42,179 bases of DNA from Zoogloeaceae bacterium (lineage in GTDB: Bacteria > Pseudomonadota > Gammaproteobacteria > Burkholderiales > Rhodocyclaceae), in NCBI GenBank assembly GCA_031273565.1, contig JAISRR010000131.1, positions 1 to 42,179 of the forward strand. The letters run 5' to 3'. The translations under genes and the position numbers were made by a program. Shown in pieces: positions 25,803 to 34,121 of this stretch. Under the pieces are notes generated by a model. The model was not told the DNA's origin, made no database searches, and saw nothing but the letters and a program-made list of their open reading frames with translations. Each line of letters begins with the position of its first letter. Position 1 is the first letter of the stretch.

Positions 25803-27392
25803 CTATGCTTTTAAATCTTTTAGATGGAATATACTTTCTGAGTACGCCGTTTTATCTTTTTCTGTCCGATTCAAAACAGGGCGTTTGAATTGATTAACGA
25901 TTTGCATCCCAGACTTATCGGCAATTGTTGGATACATATTGAATTTGTCATTTGCAACGAGAAATACGTCATAATCGTCAGCTAGGTATTTTTTACAGTT
26001 GTTCAATACATCCGAAATGCCTTGGATATAATTTTGTTGCGCCTCAATCTTTTGTCCTTTGTATAACGGCCCTATTTCCAATTCATCTTTTCTTTCAAAT
26101 CGAAACAAGTCATATGCATAGGCATGTTGTTCGTGATAATCAATCAGTCCAACGTAAGGCGGCGAGGAAAAAATACCTTTTATTTTTTTTGTTTTGATTA
26201 AATGTGCAAAAGCTTGATTTCTGACACTCATCTGTTTCAGAATGTCTATTGTTCTACCATCGCCCGTCAGGCAGAGTTGATAGGTATCGGTGCGTAATTT
26301 ATCGAATTGCAATAAACGGGCAACGGTATCTTTTGAATACCGTTTCCACCATTTCAAAATCGAAAAGAGAGGTTTGCAAATTTTTCCATGTTTGCTACAG
26401 TAATATGTTGTTGTTACTGGTTCTAATAGGGTTGCTAAATCTGCATGGGTTGTTGCCCGACAGCTCCTGATTGTGCGACTCAAAATAAGGCTGGCAATCT
26501 TTTTTGTGCGAGTGTTCTGAATCTTTTTGATCTCCTCGAAGGCAAAATCAATTTCATCACGAATATGTTGTGAAAACCATTTATCTAGGAATGTTTTGTT
26601 TTCATTTTGCCTCAATTTAATACAATATTCTTCTACTAAACGATTATATATCGGGAGAAAAAGTTCTTCTTTTTCTTTTCCATACTCAGATTCATTGATC
26701 AGCTTTTTGTGTAACTTGTATTTATATTCTGGAACAGGAAAATATTGTTCATTGAATATATATAATGCTTGTAGTAATTTCTCTTCAAAATCAACAGTAT
26801 TAGAGTGTTTGATAAAATCATTTAGTGCTTTTGTGATGCGAGATAATTCATTATTCAGATCGACAATGTCGTATCGTGAAACTTTGCAATTTCCAATCAA
26901 AGAATTAAATGCTGAAACATCAATACCAATAGCGTGCATCCCAAGTTCGCAGGCTTGTACCATCGTCGTTCCACTTCCTGAAAATGGATCGAGCACAATA
27001 TCATCTATTTGAAAATAAGTTTCTTTTTTGAAATTGTCAGTATGACTATCAAGAAAATACTCAACTAATTGCGGTATGAATTTCCCTTTATATGGATGCA
27101 GTCGATGAACGTGTTTAGTAGTTTCGGCTTCCTTGTATTGATCGAACGACAATGCCCAATTTAAATCATCGCCAAGCCGCTCTTTGAAATTAATTTCTCT
27201 TGATCCATGATAGGATTGGTAGTAACTTAATAAGTCTGCCTGAGAAATTTGCGTTGTCCCATTCTCTCCTATTTTTTTTATCCTTCCATATTGAATAAGA
27301 TAGGAGATGTTTGAAGGCGTTACGTTTTTCCCGATATACTCGGAAGCCCATTGGCTCGCCTCTTTTATGGTCATTAGTGAGTCTATCATCAT
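25803..27392 (-). CDS. DNA methyltransferase with N-terminal helix-turn-helix
   Basis: 529 residues. Residues about 6-60 (MTIKEASQWASEYIGKNVTP, then SYLIQYGRIKKIG) form an excisionase/MerR-like HTH. The methyltransferase follows with a motif X-like HPYKGKFIPQLVEYFL, the SAM-binding motif DPFSGSGTTMVQACELG and a later catalytic FSSPPYVGLIDYHEQ (SPPY, typical of N4-cytosine or N6-adenine enzymes). The motif order X-I-IV is gamma-like. It protects host DNA from the TdeIII-like nuclease. The HTH could repress its own promoter. Start: the double ATG at 27392; the Shine-Dalgarno is poor and later ATG 27374 is possible. AT-rich, foreign composition. Confidence 0.85.
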   Translation of the reverse strand: MMIDSLMTIKEASQWASEYIGKNVTPSNISYLIQYGRIKKIGENGTTQISQADLLSYYQSYHGSREINFKERLGDDLNWALSFDQYKEAETTKHVHRLHPYKGKFIPQLVEYFLDSHTDNFKKETYFQIDDIVLDPFSGSGTTMVQACELGMHAIGIDVSAFNSLIGNCKVSRYDIVDLNNELSRITKALNDFIKHSNTVDFEEKLLQALYIFNEQYFPVPEYKYKLHKKLINESEYGKEKEELFLPIYNRLVEEYCIKLRQNENKTFLDKWFSQHIRDEIDFAFEEIKKIQNTRTKKIASLILSRTIRSCRATTHADLATLLEPVTTTYYCSKHGKICKPLFSILKWWKRYSKDTVARLLQFDKLRTDTYQLCLTGDGRTIDILKQMSVRNQAFAHLIKTKKIKGIFSSPPYVGLIDYHEQHAYAYDLFRFERKDELEIGPLYKGQKIEAQQNYIQGISDVLNNCKKYLADDYDVFLVANDKFNMYPTIADKSGMQIVNQFKRPVLNRTEKDKTAYSESIFHLKDLKA

Positions 27393-27440
27393 AGTTCGTT
27401 TTGCATTGGAAGCGCGGAAAGTCAAGGCACAAGAGCAAAG

Positions 27441-27456
27441 CCTTAACCCATTAAGG
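27441..27456. promoter_or_regulatory. Palindrome near transcription start of R-M operon
   Basis: CCTTAA-CCCA-TTAAGG, 6-bp arms, lies just downstream of the -10 box of the leftward R-M promoter, close to the expected start of transcription. It could be an operator or a 5' hairpin. Confidence 0.4.
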
Positions 27457-27664
27457 TGTACGAAGTATATCGAAAGGGGATAATCCGTTCAAGCGTTTTA
27501 TTAATAACATTGGCATAGTCATTCTTGCGCTGGTCAGCGCAGGACAATGAGGCCACAACCAGGTCGCCCGATTTTTCCGCCAATAGTTTCAGCTTTTCCC
27601 GGTGCCAAGGTAGGCATATGTCATGTCGGATGGTCATTGCCCGTCCATGAAGGTTGTCAAACAT
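27443..27664 (-). CDS. Small ORF after iscA, possibly truncated
   Basis: 73 codons. ATG 27664 overlaps the iscA stop (ATGTTTGA) with GGGGAGAG upstream; ATG 27637 is an alternative. The sequence ([20 protein letters not shown], then [19 protein letters not shown]) matches no family I know. Its last about 17 codons run through the inverted repeat and the R-M promoter, so the 3' end probably changed when the island arrived. It may be a remnant of an older gene in the isc operon. Confidence 0.38.
   Translation of the reverse strand: MFDNLHGRAMTIRHDICLPWHREKLKLLAEKSGDLVVASLSCADQRKNDYANVINKTLERIIPFRYTSYTLMG
27464..27492 (-). promoter_or_regulatory. Promoter of the R-M operon
   Basis: On the minus strand: -35 TTGAAC (27487-27492), 17-base spacer, -10 TATACT (27464-27469), about 70 bases upstream of the methyltransferase start. 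The right-hand inverted repeat (27471-27489) covers the spacer and part of the -35 box, a natural place for autoregulation. Confidence 0.62.
27471..27489. repeat. Right copy of 19-bp inverted repeat flanking R-M island
   Basis: Read inward on the minus strand it is AACGGATTATCCCCTTTCG, 17/19 identical to the copy at 24429-24447. The pair encloses 3,061 bp holding all three R-M genes. No target-site duplication is visible outside the repeats. Confidence 0.6.
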
Positions 27665-27980
27665 TAAAACTCTCCCCGCACCCGCACTGATTCTTGATGT
27701 TGGGATTGTTGAACCGGAATCCTTCGTTCAGGCCTTCGCGGGTGTAATCGAGTTCGGTGCCGTCGATGTAGGGCAGGCTTCTGGCGTCTACGAACACCTG
27801 GACGCCGTGGCTGGTGAAAATTTCGTCGTCTTCGCCCGTCTCATCCACGAATTCCAGTTTGTAGGCCATGCCGGAACAGCCGCTACTGCGCACCCCCAGG
27901 CGCAGCCCTAAGCCCTTGCCGCGTTTTTTCAGGAAGTTGGCGACATGTTCCGCCGCCTGTTCAGTCAGGGTAACCGCCAT
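27657..27980 (-). CDS. iscA: A-type Fe-S carrier IscA
   Basis: 107 residues with the three conserved cysteines: Cys35 (SSGCSGMAY) and the C-terminal pair in QCGCGESF. It carries iron or [4Fe-4S] clusters to client proteins. It follows iscU after 10 bases. In the usual isc order hscB comes next; here the R-M island intervenes. Confidence 0.95.
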   Translation of the reverse strand: MAVTLTEQAAEHVANFLKKRGKGLGLRLGVRSSGCSGMAYKLEFVDETGEDDEIFTSHGVQVFVDARSLPYIDGTELDYTREGLNEGFRFNNPNIKNQCGCGESFNV

Positions 27981-27990
27981 CTCGCGCTCC

Positions 27991-28374
27991 TTATTCGCTG
28001 TGTTTTTTCTTGTAATCGGCCACTGCCGCCTTGATGGCGTCTTCGGCCAGAATCGAGCAGTGGATTTTTACCGGCGGCAACGCCAGTTCTTCGGCAATCC
28101 GGGTGTTTTTGATGTCCAGCGCCTCATCCACGGTTTTACCCTTGACCCATTCCGTAACCAGACTGGAGGAGGCGATGGCGGAACCGCAGCCGTAGGTCTT
28201 GAATCGGGCGTCTTCGATGACGCCGTTCTGGCCGACCTTGATTTGCAGCTTCATCACATCGCCACAGGCGGGCGCGCCGACCATGCCGGTGCCAACGCCT
28301 TCCTCGTCCTGGTCAAAACCGCCGACATTGCGGGGGTTTTCGTAGTGGTCGATGACTTTTACGCTATAGCTCAT
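27991..28374 (-). CDS. iscU: Fe-S scaffold protein IscU
   Basis: 127 residues. Cluster ligands Cys37 with Asp39 ([10 protein letters not shown]), Cys63 ([11 protein letters not shown]) and Cys106, beside the HscA-recognition motif LPPVK (99-103). It is the scaffold on which IscS-derived sulfur and iron form clusters. A strong AAGGAG precedes the ATG. Confidence 0.96.
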   Translation of the reverse strand: MSYSVKVIDHYENPRNVGGFDQDEEGVGTGMVGAPACGDVMKLQIKVGQNGVIEDARFKTYGCGSAIASSSLVTEWVKGKTVDEALDIKNTRIAEELALPPVKIHCSILAEDAIKAAVADYKKKHSE

Positions 28375-28435
28375 GTTGAATACTCCTTGTTAATCAGAAG
28401 AATCGCTCCTTCCTGCGCGGCGCGCCGCATGACAA

Positions 28436-28470
28436 CTGTCCTCTGTCTTCCGTCCTCTGTCCTCCGATCA
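28436..28470. repeat. Heptamer repeat array at iscS 3' end
   Basis: Four successive 7-mers related to TCCTCTG (CTCTGTC, TTCCGTC, CTCTGTC, CTCCGAT) run into the iscS stop codon and fill part of the 93-base iscS-iscU gap. The same unit recurs at 34906-35079 and 36701-36740. Confidence 0.65.
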
Positions 28471-29688
28471 GTGCGCCGCCCACTGAACCGTCTTCAGATC
28501 GACGCCCTGTTGCACCATTTCCCACAACGGCGACATGTCCCGCAGTTTGCCGATTTTTTCGTGCAGGATCTGTATAGCGTAGTCGATTTCCGCTTCGGTG
28601 GTGAAACGTCCCAGCGTAAACCGGATGGAACTGTGCGCCAATTCGTCATCACGACCCAGGGCGCGCAGCACGTAGGAAGGCTCCAGACTGGCGGAGGTAC
28701 AGGCGGAACCGGACGAAACCGCCAGGTCCTTGAGGGCCATCATCAGGGATTCGCCTTCCACGTAAGCGAAACTGGCGTTGAGATTGTGCGGCACACGCGC
28801 CTGCAGGTCGCCATTGACGTACACAGCCTCGATGTCGGAAATGCCTCGCAACAGGCGGTCGCGCAGGTTGCCGATGCGAATGTTTTCCGCCGCCATTTCC
28901 TCGCGCGCCAGACGAAAGGCTTCGCCCATGCCGACAATCTGGTGCGTCGGCAGGGTGCCGGAGCGAAAGCCGCGTTCGTGCCCGCCGCCATGCATCTGCG
29001 CTTCCAGCCGCACGCGCGGTTTGCGGCGCACGTACAGCGCGCCGATACCCTTGGGGCCGTAGGTTTTGTGCGCGGAAAAACTCATCAGGTCAACATTCCA
29101 GCGCGAAAGGTCGATTTCCACCTTGCCCGTCGCCTGCGCCGCGTCAACGTGGAAGAGCACTTTTTTTTCCTTGCAGATGGCGCCCATTTCGGCAATCGGC
29201 TGGATGACGCCGATTTCGTTATTCACCAGCATCACGGAAGCAAGGCTGGTTCCGGGTTTTAACGCCGCCCGGAAAACGTCCAGATCGACGAGGCCGTTTT
29301 CCTGCACGTCGAGGTAGGTCACGGTAAAGCCTTCGCGCTCCATCTCGCGCATGGTGTCGAGCACGGCCTTGTGTTCGGTCTTCACGGTGACGAGATGGCG
29401 TCCCATGCTTTCGGCGTAGAAATGCGCCGCGCCCTTGATGGCCAGATTGTCGGATTCCGTCGCGCCGGAAGTCCAGATGATTTCGCGCGGATCAGCGTTC
29501 GCCAGCGCGGCGACTTCCGCGCGGGCTTCTTCCACGGCGGCTTCCGCCGTCCAGCCAAAGCTGTGCGAACGGGAAGCGGGATTACCGAATTTTTCGGTAA
29601 GGTAAGGCAGCATTTTTCCCGCCACGCGCGGGTCGACCGGCGTGGTGGCGGAATAGTCCAGATAGATGGGCAATGTGGGCGAGATCAT
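28468..29688 (-). CDS. iscS: Cysteine desulfurase IscS
   Basis: 406 residues. The PLP lysine lies in [12 protein letters not shown] and the active-site cysteine in the mobile loop [20 protein letters not shown]; the C-terminus, [20 protein letters not shown], is the IscU-interacting tail of true IscS. It mobilises sulfur from cysteine for clusters and thiolated tRNA. A heptamer repeat array begins at its stop codon. Confidence 0.95.
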   Translation of the reverse strand: MISPTLPIYLDYSATTPVDPRVAGKMLPYLTEKFGNPASRSHSFGWTAEAAVEEARAEVAALANADPREIIWTSGATESDNLAIKGAAHFYAESMGRHLVTVKTEHKAVLDTMREMEREGFTVTYLDVQENGLVDLDVFRAALKPGTSLASVMLVNNEIGVIQPIAEMGAICKEKKVLFHVDAAQATGKVEIDLSRWNVDLMSFSAHKTYGPKGIGALYVRRKPRVRLEAQMHGGGHERGFRSGTLPTHQIVGMGEAFRLAREEMAAENIRIGNLRDRLLRGISDIEAVYVNGDLQARVPHNLNASFAYVEGESLMMALKDLAVSSGSACTSASLEPSYVLRALGRDDELAHSSIRFTLGRFTTEAEIDYAIQILHEKIGKLRDMSPLWEMVQQGVDLKTVQWAAH

Positions 29689-29719
29689 GGCTTCAGAAGA
29701 CTCCGTTGGCGCGGCGCGG

Positions 29720-30895
29720 TCAGGATTGCAGCGCCGTCAGTTTTTGTAACTCGGAAAGCGCGGTTTTTAACGCGCAGACAAAATCGTCAATCTGGGTTTC
29801 CGTCGTTTGCGCGCCCAGGCTCACGCGCAACGCGCCGCGCGCCAGCATCGGCGGCACGCCCATGGCGATCAGCACATGCGAAGGGTCAGGGTCGGCGCTG
29901 GAACAGGCCGAGCCGCTGGCGATGGCGAATCCGGCGCAATCCAGACGGGAAAGCAGGGTTTCGCCTTCCACGCCGGCAAAGGCGAAGTAGCTGGTGTTGG
30001 GCAAACGCGCCGCGCCCGCGCCGAACAGGGTTGCGCCAAAGGCGCGTACACCGGCTTCAAGTCGCTCGCGCAAGGCGTGCAACCGGGCAGGCAGGTTTGC
30101 GAGACGCTCCGCCGCCAACTCGCACGCCGCGCCAAACCCGACGATGGCCGCCACATTTTCGGTGCCGGAACGCAAGCCCCCTTCCTGTCCTCCGCCCGCA
30201 ATCAGCGGAATCAGATCCAGATGCTTGTCGAAAATCAACGCCGCCGCGCCCTTGGGGCCATAAACCTTGTGCGCCGACAGGGTAAGCGCATGCACCCCCG
30301 CCCGGTTCAGGGCGCGAAAATCCACCGGAATTTTGCCGAATGCCTGCACGGCGTCCGTGTGGAACCATCCGGGATGAGCGGAGCCGCCCCGCGCCTTGAC
30401 CCGCGCGGCAATGGTTTCCACCTCCTGCAACACGCCCGTTTCGTTATTGGCCAGCATCAGCGACCAGAGTCCGGGTTTTTCGGCGTTGGATAAAACGGCA
30501 TCCACGCCCGCCAGCGTAACCCGGCCTTCCGCGTCTGCGGGCAATTCGGCCAGCCGCCAGCCCCGGCGGGTCAATTGCCGCGCCGCGTTCAGCACGCAGG
30601 GATGTTCGATGGCGCCAAACGCCACCGTTCCGGGCGTTCGAAACGCCGCCGCCGCGCCTTGCAAAAACAGATTGTTGGCCTCACTGCCGCCACTGGTAAA
30701 AACCACCTCGGTCGGATGCGCCCCCACGGCCACGGCAACCTGTTCCCGCGCACGCTCCACCGCCCGCCGCGCAACGCGCCCTGGTTCATGCCGACTGGAG
30801 GCATTGCCGTAGTGCGTCGACAGATAGGGCTGCATGGCGACCAACACACGCTCGTCAAGCGGCGTCGTTGCGTTGTAGTCGAGGTAAACAGACAT
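29720..30895 (-). CDS. Second cysteine desulfurase (NifS/IscS-like)
   Basis: 391 residues of the same PLP family: [17 protein letters not shown] lysine in [11 protein letters not shown], active-site loop [20 protein letters not shown]. It lacks the IscS-type C-terminal tail and is only distantly similar to the iscS next door. It sits between iscR and iscS, an arrangement known from several betaproteobacteria, and probably belongs to the IscR-controlled operon. It may supply sulfur for another acceptor; the substrate partner is not evident. Confidence 0.9.
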   Translation of the reverse strand: MSVYLDYNATTPLDERVLVAMQPYLSTHYGNASSRHEPGRVARRAVERAREQVAVAVGAHPTEVVFTSGGSEANNLFLQGAAAAFRTPGTVAFGAIEHPCVLNAARQLTRRGWRLAELPADAEGRVTLAGVDAVLSNAEKPGLWSLMLANNETGVLQEVETIAARVKARGGSAHPGWFHTDAVQAFGKIPVDFRALNRAGVHALTLSAHKVYGPKGAAALIFDKHLDLIPLIAGGGQEGGLRSGTENVAAIVGFGAACELAAERLANLPARLHALRERLEAGVRAFGATLFGAGAARLPNTSYFAFAGVEGETLLSRLDCAGFAIASGSACSSADPDPSHVLIAMGVPPMLARGALRVSLGAQTTETQIDDFVCALKTALSELQKLTALQS

Positions 30896-30921
30896 TGATC
30901 GTGATGGGGTTCCGCGCGGGT

Positions 30922-31449
30922 TCAGTGACTGGCGGCGGCCATTTTACCGATTTCCGCGCCCTGATTCCTGGGGCTGGCAACTTGCCGCGCCTTGGCGCGA
31001 CGTGGTTTTTCTTCGATATACACCATGCCGCCCTGCCGGTAGGTGTATTGCTGCACCAGATCATCGAGGGTCACGGAAGCCAGGTAGCTCAACATTTTCC
31101 GGTTCAGTTCGCTCCACAATTCGTGGGTCATGCAACGGCGCTGATCCTGACAATCTTCCTGACCGCCGCACAAGGTCGCGTCCAGTCGTTCATCCACCGA
31201 CTGGATGATGTCAGCCACCGAAATTTCATGCGCGGGCCGCGCCAGATGATAGCCGCCACCGGGGCCGCGCAGGCTGTTGACCAGCTCGCCGCGCCGCAGG
31301 CGGGAAAACAGTTGTTCCATATAAGAAAGCGAAATGCCATGTCGTTCGCAAATGCTGATCAACGGAATCGGCTGGTCGACATGCTTGTCGCGCATGGCCA
31401 GATCCATCATGGCGGTTACGGCAAAACGTCCCTTGGTCGTCAAGTGCAT
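30922..31449 (-). CDS. iscR: Fe-S-sensing repressor IscR
   Basis: 175 residues, Rrf2 family. An N-terminal winged helix (MHLTTKGRFAVTAMMDLAMR) is followed by cluster ligands Cys94, Cys100 and Cys106 and His109 (CGGQEDC, RRCMTHELW). The holo-form represses the isc operon. It is first in the leftward operon. A consensus-like IscR site lies about 15 bases upstream of its start. Confidence 0.95.
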   Translation of the reverse strand: MHLTTKGRFAVTAMMDLAMRDKHVDQPIPLISICERHGISLSYMEQLFSRLRRGELVNSLRGPGGGYHLARPAHEISVADIIQSVDERLDATLCGGQEDCQDQRRCMTHELWSELNRKMLSYLASVTLDDLVQQYTYRQGGMVYIEEKPRRAKARQVASPRNQGAEIGKMAAASH

Positions 31450-31463
31450 GAGTGTCTCCTCTT

Positions 31464-31484
31464 TATTCCTACGATTTTAGTCAA
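31464..31484 (-). promoter_or_regulatory. Putative type 1 IscR-binding site
   Basis: On the minus strand TTGACTAAAATCGTAGGAAT (plus a final A) resembles the proteobacterial type 1 IscR motif (TGACTAAAATAGTCGGGTAT-like). It lies between the predicted -10 box and the iscR start, consistent with autorepression. Confidence 0.6.
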
Positions 31485-31498
31485 CAAAGGAACCAAAG

Positions 31499-31526
31499 AG
31501 TATCGGGATATCTGTCTATTAGTCAA
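31499..31526 (-). promoter_or_regulatory. Promoter for iscR-led operon
   Basis: On the minus strand: -35 TTGACT (31521-31526, overlapping the cysE stop codon), 16-base spacer, -10 GATACT (31499-31504). It is placed about 50 bases before the iscR start and directly upstream of the IscR-like site. Confidence 0.55.
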
Positions 31527-32298
31527 CTATCTTACTCAGGTATTCAGGATCGAACTGATCGTGCGCTTCCGTCACCTCTTCCACGGTGATGCCGGCGGCG
31601 CGCAGATGTTCCAGCAGCAGGGACAGACGGCGGTCTGTTTCCGCCGCGTGGTCGAGCAGGCTGTGCAACGCCAGGGTAAGCGGATCGTTTTCATCACCAC
31701 CCACGGCGTAGGCCGAAAAACCCATGCGCCTGGCCTGCGCCTCACGCGCTTCCCGCGTCTGTTGCGCCCGTGTCGCGTTGAAAATGCGCGCCGGGATGCC
31801 CACCGCCGTCGCTCCGGCGGGCACATCCCGGGTCACCACCGCGTTGGAGCCGATGCGCGCGCCCGCGCCCACCGTGACCGGCCCCAGCACTTTCGCGCCC
31901 GCGCCGACCACCACCCGATCGCACAATGTCGGATGGCGCTTGCCTTTTTCCCAGGAAGTGCCGCCCAGCGTAACGCCGTGGTACAGCGTCACGTCATCGC
32001 CGATCACCGCCGTTTCGCCGATGACCACGCTCATGCCGTGGTCGATGAAAAACCGTCGCCCGATCACCGCGCCCGGATGAATCTCGATGCCGGTCAGCCA
32101 GCGGGCAAGATGCGCCACCCAGCGTCCCGACCAATACAGCCGCCAACGCCAGAGCCGATGCGCGAACCGGTGCAGAATCAGCGCGTGGATGCCGGGGTAG
32201 CAGGTCAACACTTCCCAGAACGACCGCGCCGCCGGATCGCGGCTGAATACCGAACGAATATCTTCGCGCAAGTGCCGAAACATGGGCGCATCACTCAT
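31519..32298 (-). CDS. cysE: Serine O-acetyltransferase CysE
   Basis: 259 residues. The N-terminal helical domain is followed by a left-handed beta-helix of hexapeptide repeats: [92 protein letters not shown]. It makes O-acetylserine for cysteine synthesis. The C-terminus is extended beyond the helix (about 60 residues). Its position upstream of the isc operon fits cysteine supply for IscS. Confidence 0.93.
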   Translation of the reverse strand: MSDAPMFRHLREDIRSVFSRDPAARSFWEVLTCYPGIHALILHRFAHRLWRWRLYWSGRWVAHLARWLTGIEIHPGAVIGRRFFIDHGMSVVIGETAVIGDDVTLYHGVTLGGTSWEKGKRHPTLCDRVVVGAGAKVLGPVTVGAGARIGSNAVVTRDVPAGATAVGIPARIFNATRAQQTREAREAQARRMGFSAYAVGGDENDPLTLALHSLLDHAAETDRRLSLLLEHLRAAGITVEEVTEAHDQFDPEYLSKIVD

Positions 32299-32307
32299 GG
32301 TTAAGGA

Positions 32308-32344
32308 AGTCAGGCATTGTAAAATTCCTGACTAATTCAATCAA
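32308..32344 (-). promoter_or_regulatory. cysE promoter with overlapping inverted repeat
   Basis: On the minus strand: -35 TTGATT (32339-32344), 17-base spacer, -10 TACAAT (32316-32321). AGTCAGG (32308-32314) and CCTGACT (32327-32333) form a perfect 7-bp inverted repeat around the -10 box, an operator candidate. Confidence 0.6.
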
Positions 32345-32471
32345 GATTTTCCACCATTGTCAGGATTTCGTGATGACACGCTGGCCGTCAAGCCTGTAAA
32401 ACGCCATACCCGTCGCGTCCCGGACAATTCATGAAATGCCCGCCGGAGATTCAGCGTGCCCCGGCGTTTAA

Positions 32472-33848
32472 TCAGGCATCCGGGATATCCACGGATGCCG
32501 GAGTCCCTGCCTCCCGATAGCGTTCCAATTGCTCGCGCACCAGATTGATGTGCGTTTTCAGGGTATAGAGCAAGTCGGAAAAGCGCATGGGAATCGGCAT
32601 GCGGCTGGCGGCGTTTTCGATGATTTCCAGCCGGGTCAGCAGGGAGGCATACGCTTCCGGCGTCATCGGCGCGTGGCGAGTCTGGCCGCGAATGTCGTTT
32701 TCCAGGAATTTCAATTCGCCATAGGCGCGACAAATGCGCGAACGGATGCGCCAACTGAACAGGGCGGGAGCAAACCGCAGCATGGGCAACAGGAGCGTAA
32801 CCAGAGGCAGGGCAAGAATCAGGAACCGATCGACCAACACCGCCAGCCAGTACGGCATGTAACGTTGCAGGAAGGGTGGCCCGGAAGCGTAAAAACGCTC
32901 GGCGGCGGCGGAGAGCGGAAAATCATCGTCCTTGTAGGCGGGAAATTCGCCGCGCCGCTGGAAAAAACCGCTGCCGCCGTGCACCTCGCGCATCGCGGAC
33001 AGCATCAGGGATTGCAGGGCCGGATGCAGGTCTTCCCGCGCCACCAGATTGGCTGTCGCGGCCAGCAATTCCGTATCCTGCGGCGGATAGTCATAAACAA
33101 GATCGACGCCGCCTTCCGGCATCATGAGGCGAAACAGGGCGGGAAAACGGCGGCGATAGGCTTCCGCCTGGGCGAAATTCATCAGCCGTATGCCGGGCGA
33201 GCGCAGCAGCACCTGCACGATGGGCGCTTCCGGCGCGGCGATGACGAACAGCGCATCCAGATTTCCCTGCTGCAAGTCTTCGGCCGCCGCAAATTCCCCC
33301 ATGGAAACGCTGTGCTCATTCGTCGTTACCGTGACATCGCTGGCCGCCAGCAGGCGATACGCCAGTGCGCGCGTACTGCGGCTTTCCTGAATGACTGCGA
33401 TGCGCTTGCCCTCGAGTTCCGTCAGGCGTTCCGGGCGCTTTTCGCCGCGCACGAAAACCCAGAGCGGCTCGTAAAAGGCGCTGCCCAGAGAAAGCAGACC
33501 TTCCGGCGTTTTTCCTTCCGGCACCACGCCGCCCTGCACAAAAGCGACCTGCGCTTCGCCTCCGCGCAAACGGCGCAGGTTTTCGCCTGACCCGCCCGAA
33601 GGCGCAAGTTCCAGCGTCACGCCGTTGCGGGCGAAAATTTCCTGATAGCGTTTGGCGAAGGCGTGATACGCGCCATCTTCCCGTCCGGTGCTCATCACCA
33701 GATACCTGGGCGGCGCGGGCTTGACGAAATAGAACGCCACGCCGAATCCCGCCAACACCAGCAGCGCCAGAGGCCAGGCCGTCGCCAGCGCCTCACGCCA
33801 GACCAGCCAGCGTTCCCGCGCCCGCGCCCGCAGTTTCATGTTTTTCAT
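32472..33848 (-). CDS. TAXI-family TRAP solute-binding-like membrane protein
   Basis: 458 residues. An N-terminal membrane helix (LALLVLAGFGVAFYFV) precedes a TAXI-type periplasmic binding domain (YLVMSTGREDGAYHAFAKRY, APSGGSGENLRRL, VAFVQGG, LTELEGKRIAVIQESRSTRA). A second membrane segment (DRFLILALPLVTLLLPML) is followed by a cytoplasmic helical tail. This anchored, two-membrane-helix form without adjacent TRAP permease genes differs from secreted TAXI receptors. Starts at 33839, 33848 or 33860 are possible. The ligand is unknown. The open frame extends upstream to 35054, but that part is antisense to other genes. Confidence 0.82.
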   Translation of the reverse strand: MKNMKLRARARERWLVWREALATAWPLALLVLAGFGVAFYFVKPAPPRYLVMSTGREDGAYHAFAKRYQEIFARNGVTLELAPSGGSGENLRRLRGGEAQVAFVQGGVVPEGKTPEGLLSLGSAFYEPLWVFVRGEKRPERLTELEGKRIAVIQESRSTRALAYRLLAASDVTVTTNEHSVSMGEFAAAEDLQQGNLDALFVIAAPEAPIVQVLLRSPGIRLMNFAQAEAYRRRFPALFRLMMPEGGVDLVYDYPPQDTELLAATANLVAREDLHPALQSLMLSAMREVHGGSGFFQRRGEFPAYKDDDFPLSAAAERFYASGPPFLQRYMPYWLAVLVDRFLILALPLVTLLLPMLRFAPALFSWRIRSRICRAYGELKFLENDIRGQTRHAPMTPEAYASLLTRLEIIENAASRMPIPMRFSDLLYTLKTHINLVREQLERYREAGTPASVDIPDA

Positions 33849-33924
33849 CCCGTTTTCCATTCGATCATTCATTCGTCCCCACGCAGCAAATAATGCCACA
33901 GCTTCGCCCGATGTCATCACCAGA

Positions 33925-33944
33925 CAGGCCGGGAACCCGGCCTG
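33925..33944. repeat. Perfect palindrome in divergent intergenic region
   Basis: CAGGCCGGG-AA-CCCGGCCTG, 9-bp arms, lies in the 273-base gap between the leftward TAXI gene and the rightward TrmH-family gene. No T-run follows on either strand, so it is not an obvious terminator. The rest of the gap holds the poly-C promoter candidate and nothing coding. Confidence 0.5.
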
Positions 33945-34063
33945 CGCCCAGAGGCTTATCCGCAAACGACTTATAATATCCAGCCAGCGCGCCCACGCTG
34001 TAGCTGTTTGAGCATGATGAGGCAGTGGCGCGTGAAACGCTTGAACAATGTTGCGGTTAAAAC

Positions 34064-34088
34064 TTGACCCCCCCCCCAACCTTATAAT
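34064..34088 (+). promoter_or_regulatory. Promoter candidate with 10-C tract in spacer
   Basis: -35 TTGACC (34064-34069) and perfect -10 TATAAT (34083-34088), separated by only 13 bases that include a run of ten C (34068-34077). The optimum is 17 bases, so the present length should be weak. Homopolymer length change would tune or switch it. Confidence 0.42.
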
Positions 34089-34121
34089 CGTCCGGAATTT
34101 CAAACCGGAGTCTGTTTTACG

